Source of the DNA: Sclerotiophoma versabilis
Taxonomy: Eukaryota > Ascomycota > Dothideomycetes > Pleosporales > Didymellaceae
DNA: 64,000 nt
Assembly (NCBI GenBank): GCA_012274445.1
Contig: JAAROD010000011.1
Coordinates: forward strand, 496,001-560,000
Reading direction: 5' to 3'
Both the position numbers and the translations under genes were made by a program. Shown piece by piece: positions 33,210-43,615 of this stretch. The notes under the pieces were generated by a model, which did not search any database, had not been told where the DNA came from, and was given only the letters and a program-made list of their open reading frames with translations. Every line of letters begins with the position of its first letter. Positions within the stretch are counted from its first letter, which is position 1.

Positions 33210-34082
33210 ATGAGCTTACATCCTATCAGGTTGCTTGCTTCTTCTGACTACAGTGATCTCATCATTACTTGTGGCAAAGATTTACATAAGGTGCACAAAG
33301 CTATTGTGTGCTCGCGTTCTGAATTCTTCCGAAGGGCCGAGAAGTTTCCCGGTGGAGAGGTACTGTTCCACTAGATCCGTGGTTCGATTGTACTGACTTG
33401 ACGACAGAAGGCAGCCCGGGATACGATCGACCTACCCGAAGACGAACCTCAAATGGTGCAGCTGCTCATCCAGTACATGTATGAGGGTGATTATGAACCC
33501 AAGATTCCACTAGGCGACGTAGAACAGTGGCCGGGTGAATCACCAGTTGCAACTGCACCCAGAGATCCCAAATTCCACTACAACTTCCCTCACACTTGCA
33601 TTCCAGAATGCCCAGTCGACTGGAAGGTCTGTCCGCACCACGAATGTCGGGATCGGACTTGTGAGGAAGCTTGTCAAAACTTCGTTTGCCAGCTCTGCTG
33701 TGAAGTCTATACGATGGGAGGCAATCCTGATGACCTCATCCTGCATGCGAAGATGTATGAGATTGGCGACAAATATGTAGTTGAAGGCCTCCAAGATCTT
33801 GCGCAGGAGAAGTTCGAACGCTCATGTAACTCGCACTGGGACACCGAGCACTTCGCTCCTGCAATGTACCATGCCTTCTCTTCAACCGTCGAAAGCAACA
33901 AAGGGCTTCGCGACATTATCATCAACACGATTTCCAAAAACATCAACGTTCTCAGCAAGCCTGAGATGGAGGCGCTTCTTTACGAGTTTAACGATCTTAC
34001 GGTGGGTTTGCTGAAGAAAAAGGCCAAGTGTATTGGCTGGACACGATCTGAGGAGGCACCTGCTTGGCCAAGTGGTTGTTGA
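33210..34082 (+). CDS. BTB/POZ domain protein with Cys/His-rich insert
   Basis: 274 aa. Exon 1 33210-33359, exon 2 33408-34082; the 48-nt intron (GTACTG...CAG) is phase 0. BTB core: SSDYSDLIITCGKDLHKVHKAIVCSRSEFFRRA (residues about 11-43), then DTIDLPEDEPQMVQLLIQYMYEGDY. Between the BTB strand-helix block and its C-terminal helices lies an unusual insert (about residues 115-150) with many Cys and His: CIPECPVDW, CPHHECRDRTCEEAC, FVCQLCCE, which could bind zinc. After it the BTB pattern resumes (LHAKMYEIGDKYVVEGLQDLA). BTB proteins commonly act as dimerisation or Cullin-3 adaptor modules; the specific role is unknown. Confidence 0.88.
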
Positions 34083-34817
34083 ACAGATGGCTGCTTCTGA
34101 TTCCAAAAGCCTTTCTTAAGGGGGACAACGCACGTGATTAGAATGCTAGCTCTCAGCGCAGCTCAGAGACTCACATCCATGCAGAACGCTCCCTCAATTC
34201 CATTACGCCCGTGCAGTAACGTGCCCAGCAGTCTGCATTCTTGCCCTTAAGCCACCAGGTGCCTCCGGTCTGTCAGAACTATCACCAAAAGCTGCGAGGA
34301 TGAACGAGAAGTAACTCACAGCGCTTGCCGCGAACAGTCATATGTCAAAGACCACATGCTAGTCTATCCATATCACATATGCAGAAACCTCACTTATGGA
34401 AAGAATCGCTTCGGCTTTTCCTGTGCAGCATGCTGTTCTCACCCAATTCGACAAGTGACAATACGACACATGGCAAAGTCCCCGGTCTCGTCTAGATCGG
34501 CAAGAGATGATCGCAGAACCACCATCGCGAATATCCGAGCACTTCACAGATCCCGTACCAAGGAAGAAATATTTGCAGGAATCCCTTCACTAGGTTTAAT
34601 AAAGTAGTAACTTTGGCACTTCGTATGTCATGGTAGATGTACCACGCTCGATCGATAAACAAACCGTGTCGTATTCTATCCAATCCACTTCAGTTCTCGA
34701 GATGAGGAGCTAGGATGGGTTTATGGAGAATCCGTACAAGAAGCCTGTTAGCATCGTTGCAAAATGCAATTGACTGTTTGGCTCCTACTGCGTGGCTGTC
34801 TCTGTCCAGATTTGCGG
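34083..34817. other. Convergent intergenic region
   Basis: Between the BTB and HET genes. No gene supported. Translating on past the HET stop into this stretch shows no continuation of the HET domain. Confidence 0.5.
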
Positions 34818-35351
34818 TCAAATGCGGTATTCTTTCTTAATCACAGCCACAAGTTCTTGAGGCTCTGCACTAAGCCATGGAATAACTGTGCTCGCTCGGG
34901 AGTATATCTGGGCCATCATTGCAACCTGGTGGTTACGCTCAGCAATAGACAACTGGTCGATACACAGAGCGTCGATCCAGAGATAGCCTGAGTAGCCTTC
35001 TCGTTGGACGCGCTCCAGAAAGTCCCATAAGTTCACTCGCACCCTGAAAGACTGGCCTGCGATTTTGATGGTCTTGGTCGGGTCGGCTTCACCCCACACG
35101 TATGACAGCGCGGTATATGACGGGGCATCATCAAGGCGCACGGTTTGGATGTCGATCGAGATATGTATCACAGGATCGTCTGGATCTGTATTCTGTAGTA
35201 CACGGATGAGCCGTATGTTATCGCGGCTGCCTAGATTCAGAGGATGTGCGGTGTAGACCGTAGCTGGACTCCCCTCAGCTCTTGTATGCACTGAATGAGA
35301 TGTACCACTTTTTTTCTTCGACGCATGAGATATGACCTTGTTTTCGGCCAT
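34818..35351 (-). CDS. Truncated HET-domain protein
   Basis: 178 aa, single exon. Heterokaryon incompatibility (HET) motifs: YTALSYVWGEA (around residue 80), the beta-strand KIAGQSFRVRVNL, LWIDALCIDQLSIAERNHQV and MAQIYSRASTVIPWL. The frame stops soon after, whereas HET proteins are usually several hundred residues longer and the downstream DNA does not continue the domain. HET domains trigger cell death on non-self recognition. Could be a stand-alone short HET protein or a truncated relic. The Met at 35351 is used; the open frame continues upstream without another convincing ATG. Confidence 0.7.
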   Translation of the reverse strand: MAENKVISHASKKKSGTSHSVHTRAEGSPATVYTAHPLNLGSRDNIRLIRVLQNTDPDDPVIHISIDIQTVRLDDAPSYTALSYVWGEADPTKTIKIAGQSFRVRVNLWDFLERVQREGYSGYLWIDALCIDQLSIAERNHQVAMMAQIYSRASTVIPWLSAEPQELVAVIKKEYRI

Positions 35352-36304
35352 GTTCGGCAGTTTGGAGAGTTCAGTAACGAACAATTTTGTGTGTAGGGTA
35401 TGTACGAGGCAAGGCCAAAGGAGGGGCAGTTGCCTGAAGCCGGTTCCCACGTGATCTTGCCCAACAAAGAAGGCAGCATCTGACAAAAGACGACGAGTCA
35501 GAAGCAAAACATCAGACACTGCGAACCATGAAGAACATCATCACATCATCACTGCTAATCCAGAACTATGCCACACTCGTCGTGCAGGAGCAGAAGTTTA
35601 CTCATTGCAGTCTAGAAGACGTAGAACAATTGAACCTCACCCAAAACCCCTTCTCTAACAAACCTCTCTCTCTCTCTCTCTCTCTCATCAGCATCAGAAT
35701 ATTCCCCAAACACTTCTCGTTTACAAATCCGCATATAAAAAAAAAAGGGCCTTTCTTCAATAACAACACCATCTAACCCTCTTCTCCGTGCCTTCTTTCC
35801 AACCTCTTGAGTACCCACCATGCCTAACTTGACTTTCTGCTATTATCGCTGTCTAGATATCCTTAGTACGCAGGGCAAATAGAAAACGTGCTTCTTCTCG
35901 GCGGCATTCCCGCGTAATACCCCCTCTCACTCATTGGGATGCTAGCGCAGTACGCAACGAGGAAGATAGAAACGAGCTGCTGGGACAAAGTGCCTCGGCG
36001 TGTTGCGTGTTGCGGAGGTGGTTGCTATCTGGATAATCTCAGGAAACGTGAAGGATGGCAGTGCGCTGAAGCTGCGACGGCGGCCGAATGCAGTACGGAG
36101 CGTGGTGCGATGTCGTTCCACTTGCGATAGCGCATGTTGGTCTCCAACAGCGGGTCAGATGAGAAGAATGAATGGCAGTCTGGATCCCCGTGAAGGAGCA
36201 AAGTGGAAGACAAGAGGTAATAGTTTCTCACTCCAGAAAGCAATACACTAAAACCGGCTTGTCCCGGTCAGTTCTAGGAACGCTACTCCATGCAGAACCA
36301 AGAT
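35352..36304. other. Intergenic with simple repeats and a leader-like segment
   Basis: Holds a CT microsatellite, an A tract, and a pyrimidine-rich leader-like stretch ending in a good start context (CCCACCATGCC) at 35820 that opens a 20-codon frame (to 35882). No longer gene is supported. Confidence 0.4.
35664..35686 (+). repeat. (CT)n microsatellite
   Basis: About 11 CT units, followed 50 bp later by a 10-nt A tract (35737-35746). Confidence 0.9.
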
Positions 36305-37797
36305 TTATATCCGCCTCCCGCTCCCAATATGCACCGGCACGCCTGGATGCATGTTCATCAGATACTGCGGTCCTGGCATCGTGCCGCCGCCAAACATCTT
36401 CTTCTGCTGCGCCTCGGCAACGCTGCCGTCACGCCTGCTCTCGTCCAGGAAACCCTTCAGACTCGTTGCGCTCCCCGAATCACTCCCCGCTCTGCTTTCC
36501 TTCCTTAGTAAGCCCAGCTCTGAAGAGGAGGATGAAGTGAAGGGTAGTTGGTGAGTGGCTCTTGCGTGTGCTGACCCGCGGCGACGCACGATGGAGCTGA
36601 TGATGGCGAGGAAGATTACGAGGAGGAGGGCGAGTGCGGTGTAGACGAGTACGATTGGACGGGATTGTTGAGAGAGTTGAAGACCGAGACCGCCGGATAC
36701 GAGGAGCAGCGTGAGTGCCAGACTGGAAAGCGGAGCATGGAGGCGCGGGGTGTAGCGGTGGAGAGTAGCCAGTTTTGGAATTGGAAGGATGGAGAGCAGT
36801 AGTAAGGGTGCCAAACAGATGAGAGCGAGGATTTGGTGGGCTGTGTCGAATGCCTTGGACTGTGGTGAGTGTTAGTCTGGCCTCTGTTTGCGAGGAAGGA
36901 AGGAGAACTTACGCGGTTGTATTGATTCGAGGTAGCAATTCCCAAGCCGTACACAACGCCCAAGCATACTAATACAGCGATAGAAAAGCCAACGTGTATG
37001 CGGATGTTCTTCACAAAGCCTGCAATGATTATGTTCAGCGGCCACACTACGAACAGCACCAAACACCCTAGAAGCGCATGCGCAAGAGTTTTTCGATCCA
37101 TATCCTTCGCCAAGCCACCCTGCATTTGCACGCCATTGCTCGCGCTGCTCTTCAACGGGACTCCTCCTCTACCTGTCGCAACGGTCATGTCCATGGTGAA
37201 GTGTCCGTACCGCACATGTCTCTTCAGATCTGCAGAGAGAGACGAAGACTGCAGTGTGTAGGCACTGCCGAAGGCGTAGATCATGGGTTGGTCTGGGGAA
37301 GTAGCGTCGAGGAACCCGTTTGGCCAGACGCGACAGTCTGAGCAACGAGCGTGGAGAATCATCATATCGTCCTCGATCCTTGTGCCGTCAAGCACCTTGA
37401 TTTTAACTCTGTTGGTGAAGGTTGGCTCGCCTGCTTTCCTGCCAATGCGAGGAGATATTGTTACGTCTATACATGTTAGCAATGTCCAGGAACTATCTGT
37501 AGCTGAGCAGAGCGTACTGTCGCCGTTCGCATTCGGATACATGACCAACATCAGGCTGTTCTCCATCTGCTGGCCGAATCCAACGCTCACCCACGAGTAG
37601 GCTGGGCTTGCAAAGTAGAAGTACACATCGCTAGAGTCGTTCGCGATATTGACTGAGAATTGTGTTTCCGTCTGTGAGAGGTAGAAAGTTGAGGCCGCAG
37701 GAGTTGGCGTGCTGTCATTCTGCGCTTGCGCAAATGTGGAGATGGAGATAAGAGCAAGTACGACTGTGGTAAGCAAAGTGGACTTGAGAGCTGCCAT
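36305..37797 (-). CDS. DOMON (CDH-type cytochrome) / cytochrome b561-type membrane protein
   Basis: Probable trans-membrane redox protein, 462 aa. Exons 37797-37518, 37466-36913 and 36859-36305. Intron 37467-37517 is 51 nt, lacks stops and has a GCTAAC branch site; removing it gives NGDNVTISPR. Intron 36860-36912 joins NQYNR to SKAFDTAHQ. Signal peptide MAALKSTLLTTVVLALISISTFAQA. Residues about 38-200 are the DOMON domain (FSVNIANDSSDVYFYFASP, WVSVGFGQQMENSLMLV) with a Met suited to haem binding; CSDCRVWPNG follows. From about 245 come five or so membrane helices with His residues (AHALLGCLVLFVVWPLNIII, HVGFSIAVLVCLGVVYGL, TAHQILALICLAPLLLL, HAPLSSLALTLLLVSG). The tail is Ser- and Gly-rich. 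Related proteins pass electrons or handle metals at the cell surface. Confidence 0.88.
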
Positions 37798-38944
37798 CTC
37801 GAATGATCCACCTTGGTGGTCGAGGTATACAGACGGTGAACGAGAAGAGAGAGGATGACGGGAACCAGCACCCTCAGGACGCGCCTGCAGCTCGTCATAC
37901 CTTATACGCTATCCGTCCCTGCGTACAACGTACAGCCACACGACCCAAGCTGGGTTCGCACCAAGGTGGACAGCAAGTCTTGCGCCATTGCACTCCTCGC
38001 CTCACTGTGAAACCCTGCTCGGACCTACCCGTCAGAGCCGTGGCGCTTCCGTTTGTTCCTCCATGTCTTGCTCGTGGTTGGCGTGCGGTCGCGTAACATG
38101 AAACCCCTGGCCTGGAATGGATGCATCGCTAAGCGCCCACAGTCATTGGCAGTAGCCCTCGGCGAGCTAAAGGCCGTTGGAATGCACATATTTATAGAAG
38201 TGGAGGAACGTGGTCATCTCCGTGACGGTGGGTTCAATGGCAGTTTGCAGATGCAGGGCCGATGCAGGGAGCGATGTTGTAGGAAGGAAACAGGTTGAGC
38301 AAGGTCAGGTGGAGACTTGTTCCTTACATGCTGCTCGCTAGCGTTAACCATAACAGGAGACACTTCAAAAGCGCAACCTCTCACAAATAACGGCTGTCAA
38401 AGTATCCGAGAATCATGACCTATTCCACTCGCTCACTTGTCCGAACGCGCAATATGTAGAAACGTTGGATTTGAGAAAACGAGAATTATGTACCTCCCTG
38501 CGCGCCTCATCCCTATCAAGCTAACCAGTGAACACAAACAACCATACAGCGTAGTGTCCATCCAGATGAATGTTGAAGAAAGAAAGAAAACCAAAAACAG
38601 TGAACCCGTTCTCGCTCGCTCCGGGTATGCTAGTCGTAGTTATCATAGTCATTAGTGCGTGGAGCGGACTGGGCTGTGGCCGTATTTTCGTCATTGACCG
38701 TCGTGTTTGATCGTCAAAATGGTTACATGGTATCATGTTGAGACTTTTGCAGACAGCCGACCTGAACAGCTCGTGATGTGGCCCAAGGTTCTGCTCGATC
38801 TACGCGATCTGCTCGCCGAGACAACGACCCCGCCTGTTCCAGATGCAGTGCTGATCCGAGACCCGTTGCGCTGGCTTTCGAGTCTCAGTTTCGAGAAGTG
38901 GTGTAGTCGCAGGGAATCAATGAGATCTAGTGCAACGGTGTCGT
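37798..38944. other. Intergenic, no gene seen
   Basis: Promoter of the DOMON gene on the left, 3' flank of the next gene on the right. Plus-strand frames from 38707 onward are antisense to the 3' exon of the charged repeat protein. Confidence 0.5.
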
Positions 38945-40914
38945 CTAACGGTATCGACTGCGACGGCTGTCGAATGATACCTCGTGCTCGTAGTATCGAT
39001 CATCATATGCAGAGCTCGGCCTGCGGATCTCTTCACGCTCAAATTCAATCTCTCTTATGCGGGACTTTCGTCTGCGGCGGATATCGTCGGAAATTTCGAC
39101 GAGTTGGAGAACGTCCTCCTGTTTGAGTGTCAGTGTGCGGTAGGTAGTTCCAAGCTAAGCGGATTACGTACGTAGCGTAGATACTCCATGATGTAGAAGA
39201 AGTCGTCTGTCTCTTCACATCTGTAGCCCATGCCGTCGATGGCTTCACGGAGAACCAAATCTTTGGTGACTTCTGTCCACATGTCCTTCTTCTTTGGTTT
39301 CACAGGGCCCTGAGTATGTATGTCAGTGACGTGTTCGTCATCGGCGCTGATGAATTTTGAACGGCGGACGCCGTTATATCGCTGCCATGTGATTTCCTGG
39401 GCGCCGCCACCGATTCCGTCCAATTGAACTCGCTTGGTGCCTGGTGGAACGTCGATGATGGTCCAATCTGTGGTGGCACCGTTCCAAGCCTCGCCTGGGT
39501 AGGCACGCTCCAAAGCTTTGCGATTGTAGTAATCGGCTTCAATCTCGAAATCGGAATCGGTAGGGGCAGGGGCAGTATAACGACGTCTGGGAGGGCTGAA
39601 GGACGGCGAGCGGGCTCTCACCTCAAAGTCATGATTGCGGCTACGGCTGCGATCAATCTCGATATCAAGCTCCTCGAATTCAGTCGAACGTCCGCCTTTC
39701 CTGGTTCTGGGGCTGGTTAGCGGTATCTAGCGGGGGTATCTTGGCGGCATGCTCACTCTCTTCGGTTGATCTCGATTTCAATGCGCTCATTGCGCGGCGG
39801 AGAAGGAGGGGCTGGTGGAGGTGGAGGGGGTGTTGGCGAACGAGCTCTCTCGACACCTGTGGGCCGTCAGCATCACACGGCATACCAAGCCAAGCGCATG
39901 CAACCTACCGTGATCAATGTGCCTGTGGTGTGTAATGATCTCCTGAATGATGGGGGGTCTGATCTCGGGCTCGGGCGCGGGTGGTGGCGGTGGTGGAGGT
40001 GGCGGGGGCTCGGGCGAGGGCGAGCGCTCTTCCATGCGACGAATGACTATCTCGTCCTTGATGACTTCGCGCTCGCGAGGGCCTCTGGACTGCTCACGAG
40101 GCCGACGGACAACAAACTCCTCGTGCTCGCGGGCAACCAGCTCTCCGCGGGAGCTCGGCGGGGGGAGCGATCGCTCGCGGCCCCGTATGACCAGGGAGTC
40201 GCGCTCTACGCTCCGGTCCCTGCCGTTGCGGCTGAACTCGCGGCGAGAGGCGCGGAGGTCGAAGTTGCCGTCTCGCTCCTGGAAACGGATGGAGCCGCGC
40301 TCGGCAGAGATGTCACGGCCGTCCCTGCTGAACTCCTTGCGCGAAGCACGGATGTCGATGCCGTCGCCGCGGCCTCTGAAGCGCACGTCGTCGCGCTCGA
40401 TGCTGACCTCGCGCGGGCGGGCGCCGTCGCCGCGGCGGAAGGGGATCTCGCGCTCGGGGCGGGCCTCTCGTGGCGGGGGCCCTCTGGACTGCTCGCGGCG
40501 GCGGATGGTCACGTCGAGCTCGTCCTTCTCGCGCTCGACCTCGCGCCGGGCACGGCCGCCGGTGTCGCTGCGTCGCAGGCTGATGTCGTCGAGCTCACGC
40601 TCGCGCACGGCAGACGGCGGGGGCGGGGGCCGGCTGCGGACGGAGAGGGCGTCGTCGTCGTCGAAGCCGCCGCGCCGGCTGCGGGCGGGGGCGCGTGAGA
40701 AGGTGTCCTCGTCGCGGTCGCGTCCGCGCAGGACCATGGGCCCGGCGGTGGGGCGGTCGTCGCGGAGGAAGTCGGGGGCGCTGCGGCGCGGGTCGCTGCC
40801 GCGGCGGAGCTCCAGGTCGAGCTCCTCGTAGTTGCGCTCGCTGCGGTTGCCGTTGCGGTAGAAGTCGCGCTCGCGCTCCTCGTACAGCTCGGCGGTCGGG
40901 TAGCGGCGCGACAT
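38945..40914 (-). CDS. Charged Arg/Glu-rich protein with conserved fungal C-terminal domain (DUF8035-like)
   Basis: 606 aa, four exons: 40914-39909, 39856-39757, 39712-39172 and 39118-38945 (introns 52, 44 and 53 nt, all restoring frame). Residues 1-330 are Arg/Asp/Glu repeats (DLELRRGSDPRR, VEREKDELDVTIRRRE, SIRFQERDGNFDLRASRREF) with a Pro run (SPEPPPPPPPPPPAPEPE), a low-complexity region that may phase separate or bind RNA. A second Pro run follows after the first splice. The conserved part (about 435-580) includes DWTIIDVPPGTKRVQLDG, GGGAQEITWQRYNGVRRSKF and DDFFYIMEYLRYEDVLQLVEIS, which I recognise as the fungal domain I believe is named DUF8035. The gene is very GC-rich, which keeps two antisense frames of about 300 codons open. 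Molecular role unknown. Confidence 0.85.
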
Positions 40915-42135
40915 GGCGCGGGCGAGCTGCGGGCGGGGGGCCGCTCAGCGAGGGTGGGGGGGGAGGGGGCGGGGGGGGGGTGTGTGCTGATCGGCGGCAG
41001 CAACAGCGCGGGCGGAGGGGTGGGAGGGGGGCACGAGCAGAGGCAGGAGGGAGAGCGGGGAGGGACACGCAGGATAAGAAGAGCAGAGGAGCAGAGGAGC
41101 ACAAGCAGGCTGCGAGCGCCTGACGTTATGAAGCGAGTCCGCCCGCTGTCGACTGCAGCGAGTGGGGTGCGCTCGCAGGCCTTGGACTTGGTCGCTGCAG
41201 TCAAGCGGGCGGGATCCATGCCCGACCCTCGAGCCATGACGTAGCCGCTGGGACGCGCATCAACCGCAGCTGAGCCCAACCCGCCCAATCGCCGCCGCGC
41301 CTGCTGCCCTCGAGCACCTGCACGCTGCGCACGCTGCAGCCGCTCGCCAGCCACCGCTGAGCCCGTGTGGTGCTGCACTTGCACTCGCACTTGCGCTCTG
41401 GTCGCGCCTGTTGCGCCGACGCTCTCTGCGCCAGGTTCTGCAGCGCTCGGTGCAACTAGCGACATTCGGTGGCATTCTCCCTGCATGTGATCGTGAAACC
41501 CCCGTTGTGCGAACGGCGCCAGAACTGCCTGCAGTCAGGCACCCTCAGGCACGACGGCAGCGACGGCAGCGACGGCAGCGACCCAACTGTAGACTGACTC
41601 CCGAACCGTCTCCCGGACCGCTCATCACTCTTGGTCGACGGGTCAGGATTTGCCTAACCACCGTAGCTCTCCCGTCGTTGGCTTGACCAAACCTTGACCC
41701 AACGTGCACGCGGTAACGCGAGGCGACCCGTTACCGTGCCACTATTCTCCGCAGCTCCCTTCGACGTTCGCAGCATCGACTCTGCTTCATCTTGACTCTG
41801 TCTTTCCTCGTGCTTTGCACCGCTTGGCGACCTGACTGCTGCCCCGATCGTGCCTTCGTCCTCCAACATGCACGATGACGTACCTCTGACCCTTCGAAAA
41901 CCAAACCAAACTTCTGCCAGGACACCTCGGATCCCATCAGCTGACCCCGCCTTCACAATCAACGATTCATCCGTACTGCCCTCGGTTTTCTATGACATTC
42001 TAGTGACCTGGGTCGTCCTCTAACGTACATCAATGATACGACCGAACAAAATTGCTGCTGAAGCCCAACACTATTTCCACCATGCATGTCATACAAAGCA
42101 AGAAAAGCAGCACATCTTTCCAATTCGATGAGAGT
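40915..42135. other. GC-rich promoter region and intergenic
   Basis: Begins with G-runs just upstream of the charged-protein start. Includes a 9-bp CGACGGCAG triplication at 41552-41582. Open frames here reflect composition. Confidence 0.45.
40952..40980 (+). promoter_or_regulatory. G-run cluster, candidate G-quadruplex
   Basis: Four G-tracts of 3, 8, 5 and 10 nt separated by single bases, 40 bp upstream of the start codon of the minus-strand charged protein. The G-rich strand is the plus strand. Confidence 0.6.
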
Positions 42136-43007
42136 TCAGCACCACACAACACCCGTGAAACTCCCCAATACGGCCTCTTGTTCTTTAAAAAGGTCATGGA
42201 CCTCGTCCCATCCTTTTCGAAGCTGCACGATGGCTAAGTTGGCCTTCCTGGACGACTCGATCTTGACCAACAGATCAGAATGGTCTTGCTCGAACCCATC
42301 CTTTACGGCACAAGGGAGACCACATTCCCCCATCGCTCGCGCCGGTGACACCGTCAAGCGACCTCTTTTGAACACGAGCCGCGTAATTGCCGAGGCAAAC
42401 ACGGCGCCCTTATGCCCTTCTCCTGTCTGGCATCTTGTATGTCCACCCAAACTCTTGGAGGAAGCACACTGCACTATGTCCGGTCTGCGCGCGGTCTTCT
42501 TCCTCTGCACGAAATGAGTCACCATGTATATCCATTTCTCGTCCCAGCTCGCCACCTTCGTCGACGTCTCGTACTTCTCGTAAGGTTTAATCTCCCTCTT
42601 GAAGTTGCACATGACACTAGCTACGATAAGGTTGCAGCGTTCGATACCCGGACCTGGTAGGAAAAGAGGCCCAAAGAGTATGCCGCTATGGTATGCTCGC
42701 ACAGCATCAAGGTCGGTGAAATATGTTGAGTTGGACTTGTGAAAGTTGAAGTCCATCTCAGGAAGCGGTGCTTGGAGAGAGCTGGTGGTAGGAAGAAATA
42801 TATCTTGTGGCTGGAAGCGAGTGCCAGCTTTACTATGCAGACGCATCCCAGACCAGAGGGCGCGAAAGAAGCGAAACTAATGGAAGTTCAGATGGTGGGA
42901 TTATTTTTTCATGAGACTATGAGGTAAGCACTTACATGCCAGAGAGGGAAAAAATTCCTCAGGTTCAGGATGATAGATATGCTCAGAACTACGGTCCACA
43001 GCTCCAT
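42136..43007 (-). CDS. 4HBT/THEM6-like thioesterase family protein
   Basis: 270 aa. Exon 1 43007-42936, exon 2 42876-42136; intron 42877-42935 (GTAAGT...TAG) joins NFFPLWH to FRFFRALWSGM. The N-terminal 24 residues (MELWTVVLSISIILNLRNFF) form a membrane anchor or signal. The hot-dog core starts at MDFNFHKSNSTYFTDLDAVRAYH, the equivalent of the HxNNxxY...D active-site helix of THEM6/4HBT_2 proteins, and continues through FLPGPGIERCNLIVASVMCNFKREIKPYEKYETST and WIYMVTHFVQR. Expected acyl-CoA or acyl thioester hydrolysis (family knowledge); substrate unknown. It shares a 608-bp divergent promoter, rich in CCTCGG motifs, with the enoyl-CoA isomerase gene, which supports a role in fatty-acyl metabolism. 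Confidence 0.8.
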
Positions 43008-43328
43008 CCTGAAACTGTACAGGTGATGGCAACTTGGTGCGAATATAGTAACTTGGTCGTCGGAAGTCCTTCAACGACAAAGGAGAAGATGTGAATAGTG
43101 TCGAGAGCCTTCGGGTTGTGACCAGGCAGACGTCGGCCTATTCAACGCTTCCGAGAGTGCGTCGTACGAGCTACAAACTCCTTGGCTTCGTACTGACGCA
43201 AACACAAATTCATTCAGCCTCGATAGTTCACACGGACCAATTTCTGAACATGTGGCAACGCACTGCTGCTATACACTTGGGGATGCGATGGATGCTAAGC
43301 TCATACCGATACTGGAAGATTGCCGCAA

Positions 43329-43476
43329 CCTCGGTACTACGGCCATGCAATGCTGCGCCTCGGTGATGAGGGATTGCCTAAAACTGATTGAGACGAATTG
43401 AATGGATGTGTAGAGTGTTCTTTGCTGATGCCTTACGGAAGGCTAAGAGTGTCTTGTGCTACCGAGGCGCCTCGGT
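43329..43476. promoter_or_regulatory. CCTCGG cluster with a perfect 16-bp palindrome in the thioesterase/isomerase promoter
   Basis: CCTCGG at 43329-43334 and 43358-43363, then the perfect palindrome ACCGAGGCGCCTCGGT at 43461-43476, which carries CCGAGG and CCTCGG back to back. CCTCGG is the reported core for FarA/FarB regulators of fatty-acid catabolism. The palindrome lies 140 bp before the isomerase ATG. A FarA-like Zn2Cys6 gene follows the isomerase. Confidence 0.65.
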
Positions 43477-43615
43477 GGGAGCTAAATCGCGTCATTCGCA
43501 ACGTGCTTCTCCTACACGCTCACTTCAGTACATAGAAGCACCCCAGGAAGCTCAGGTTGAGATATTCAGACACTCTACATTACTACTCTTACTGATCACA
43601 CCAAAGCCCTTCACA

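Noticed and set aside
40509..41486. 325-codon minus-strand frame crossing the charged-protein start
   Set aside because: Different frame from the supported gene and low-complexity Pro/Ala/Arg translation caused by GC-rich sequence.
42052..42517. Plus-strand frames antisense to the thioesterase
   Set aside because: Shadow frames; the minus-strand thioesterase is supported by hot-dog motifs and a frame-restoring intron.
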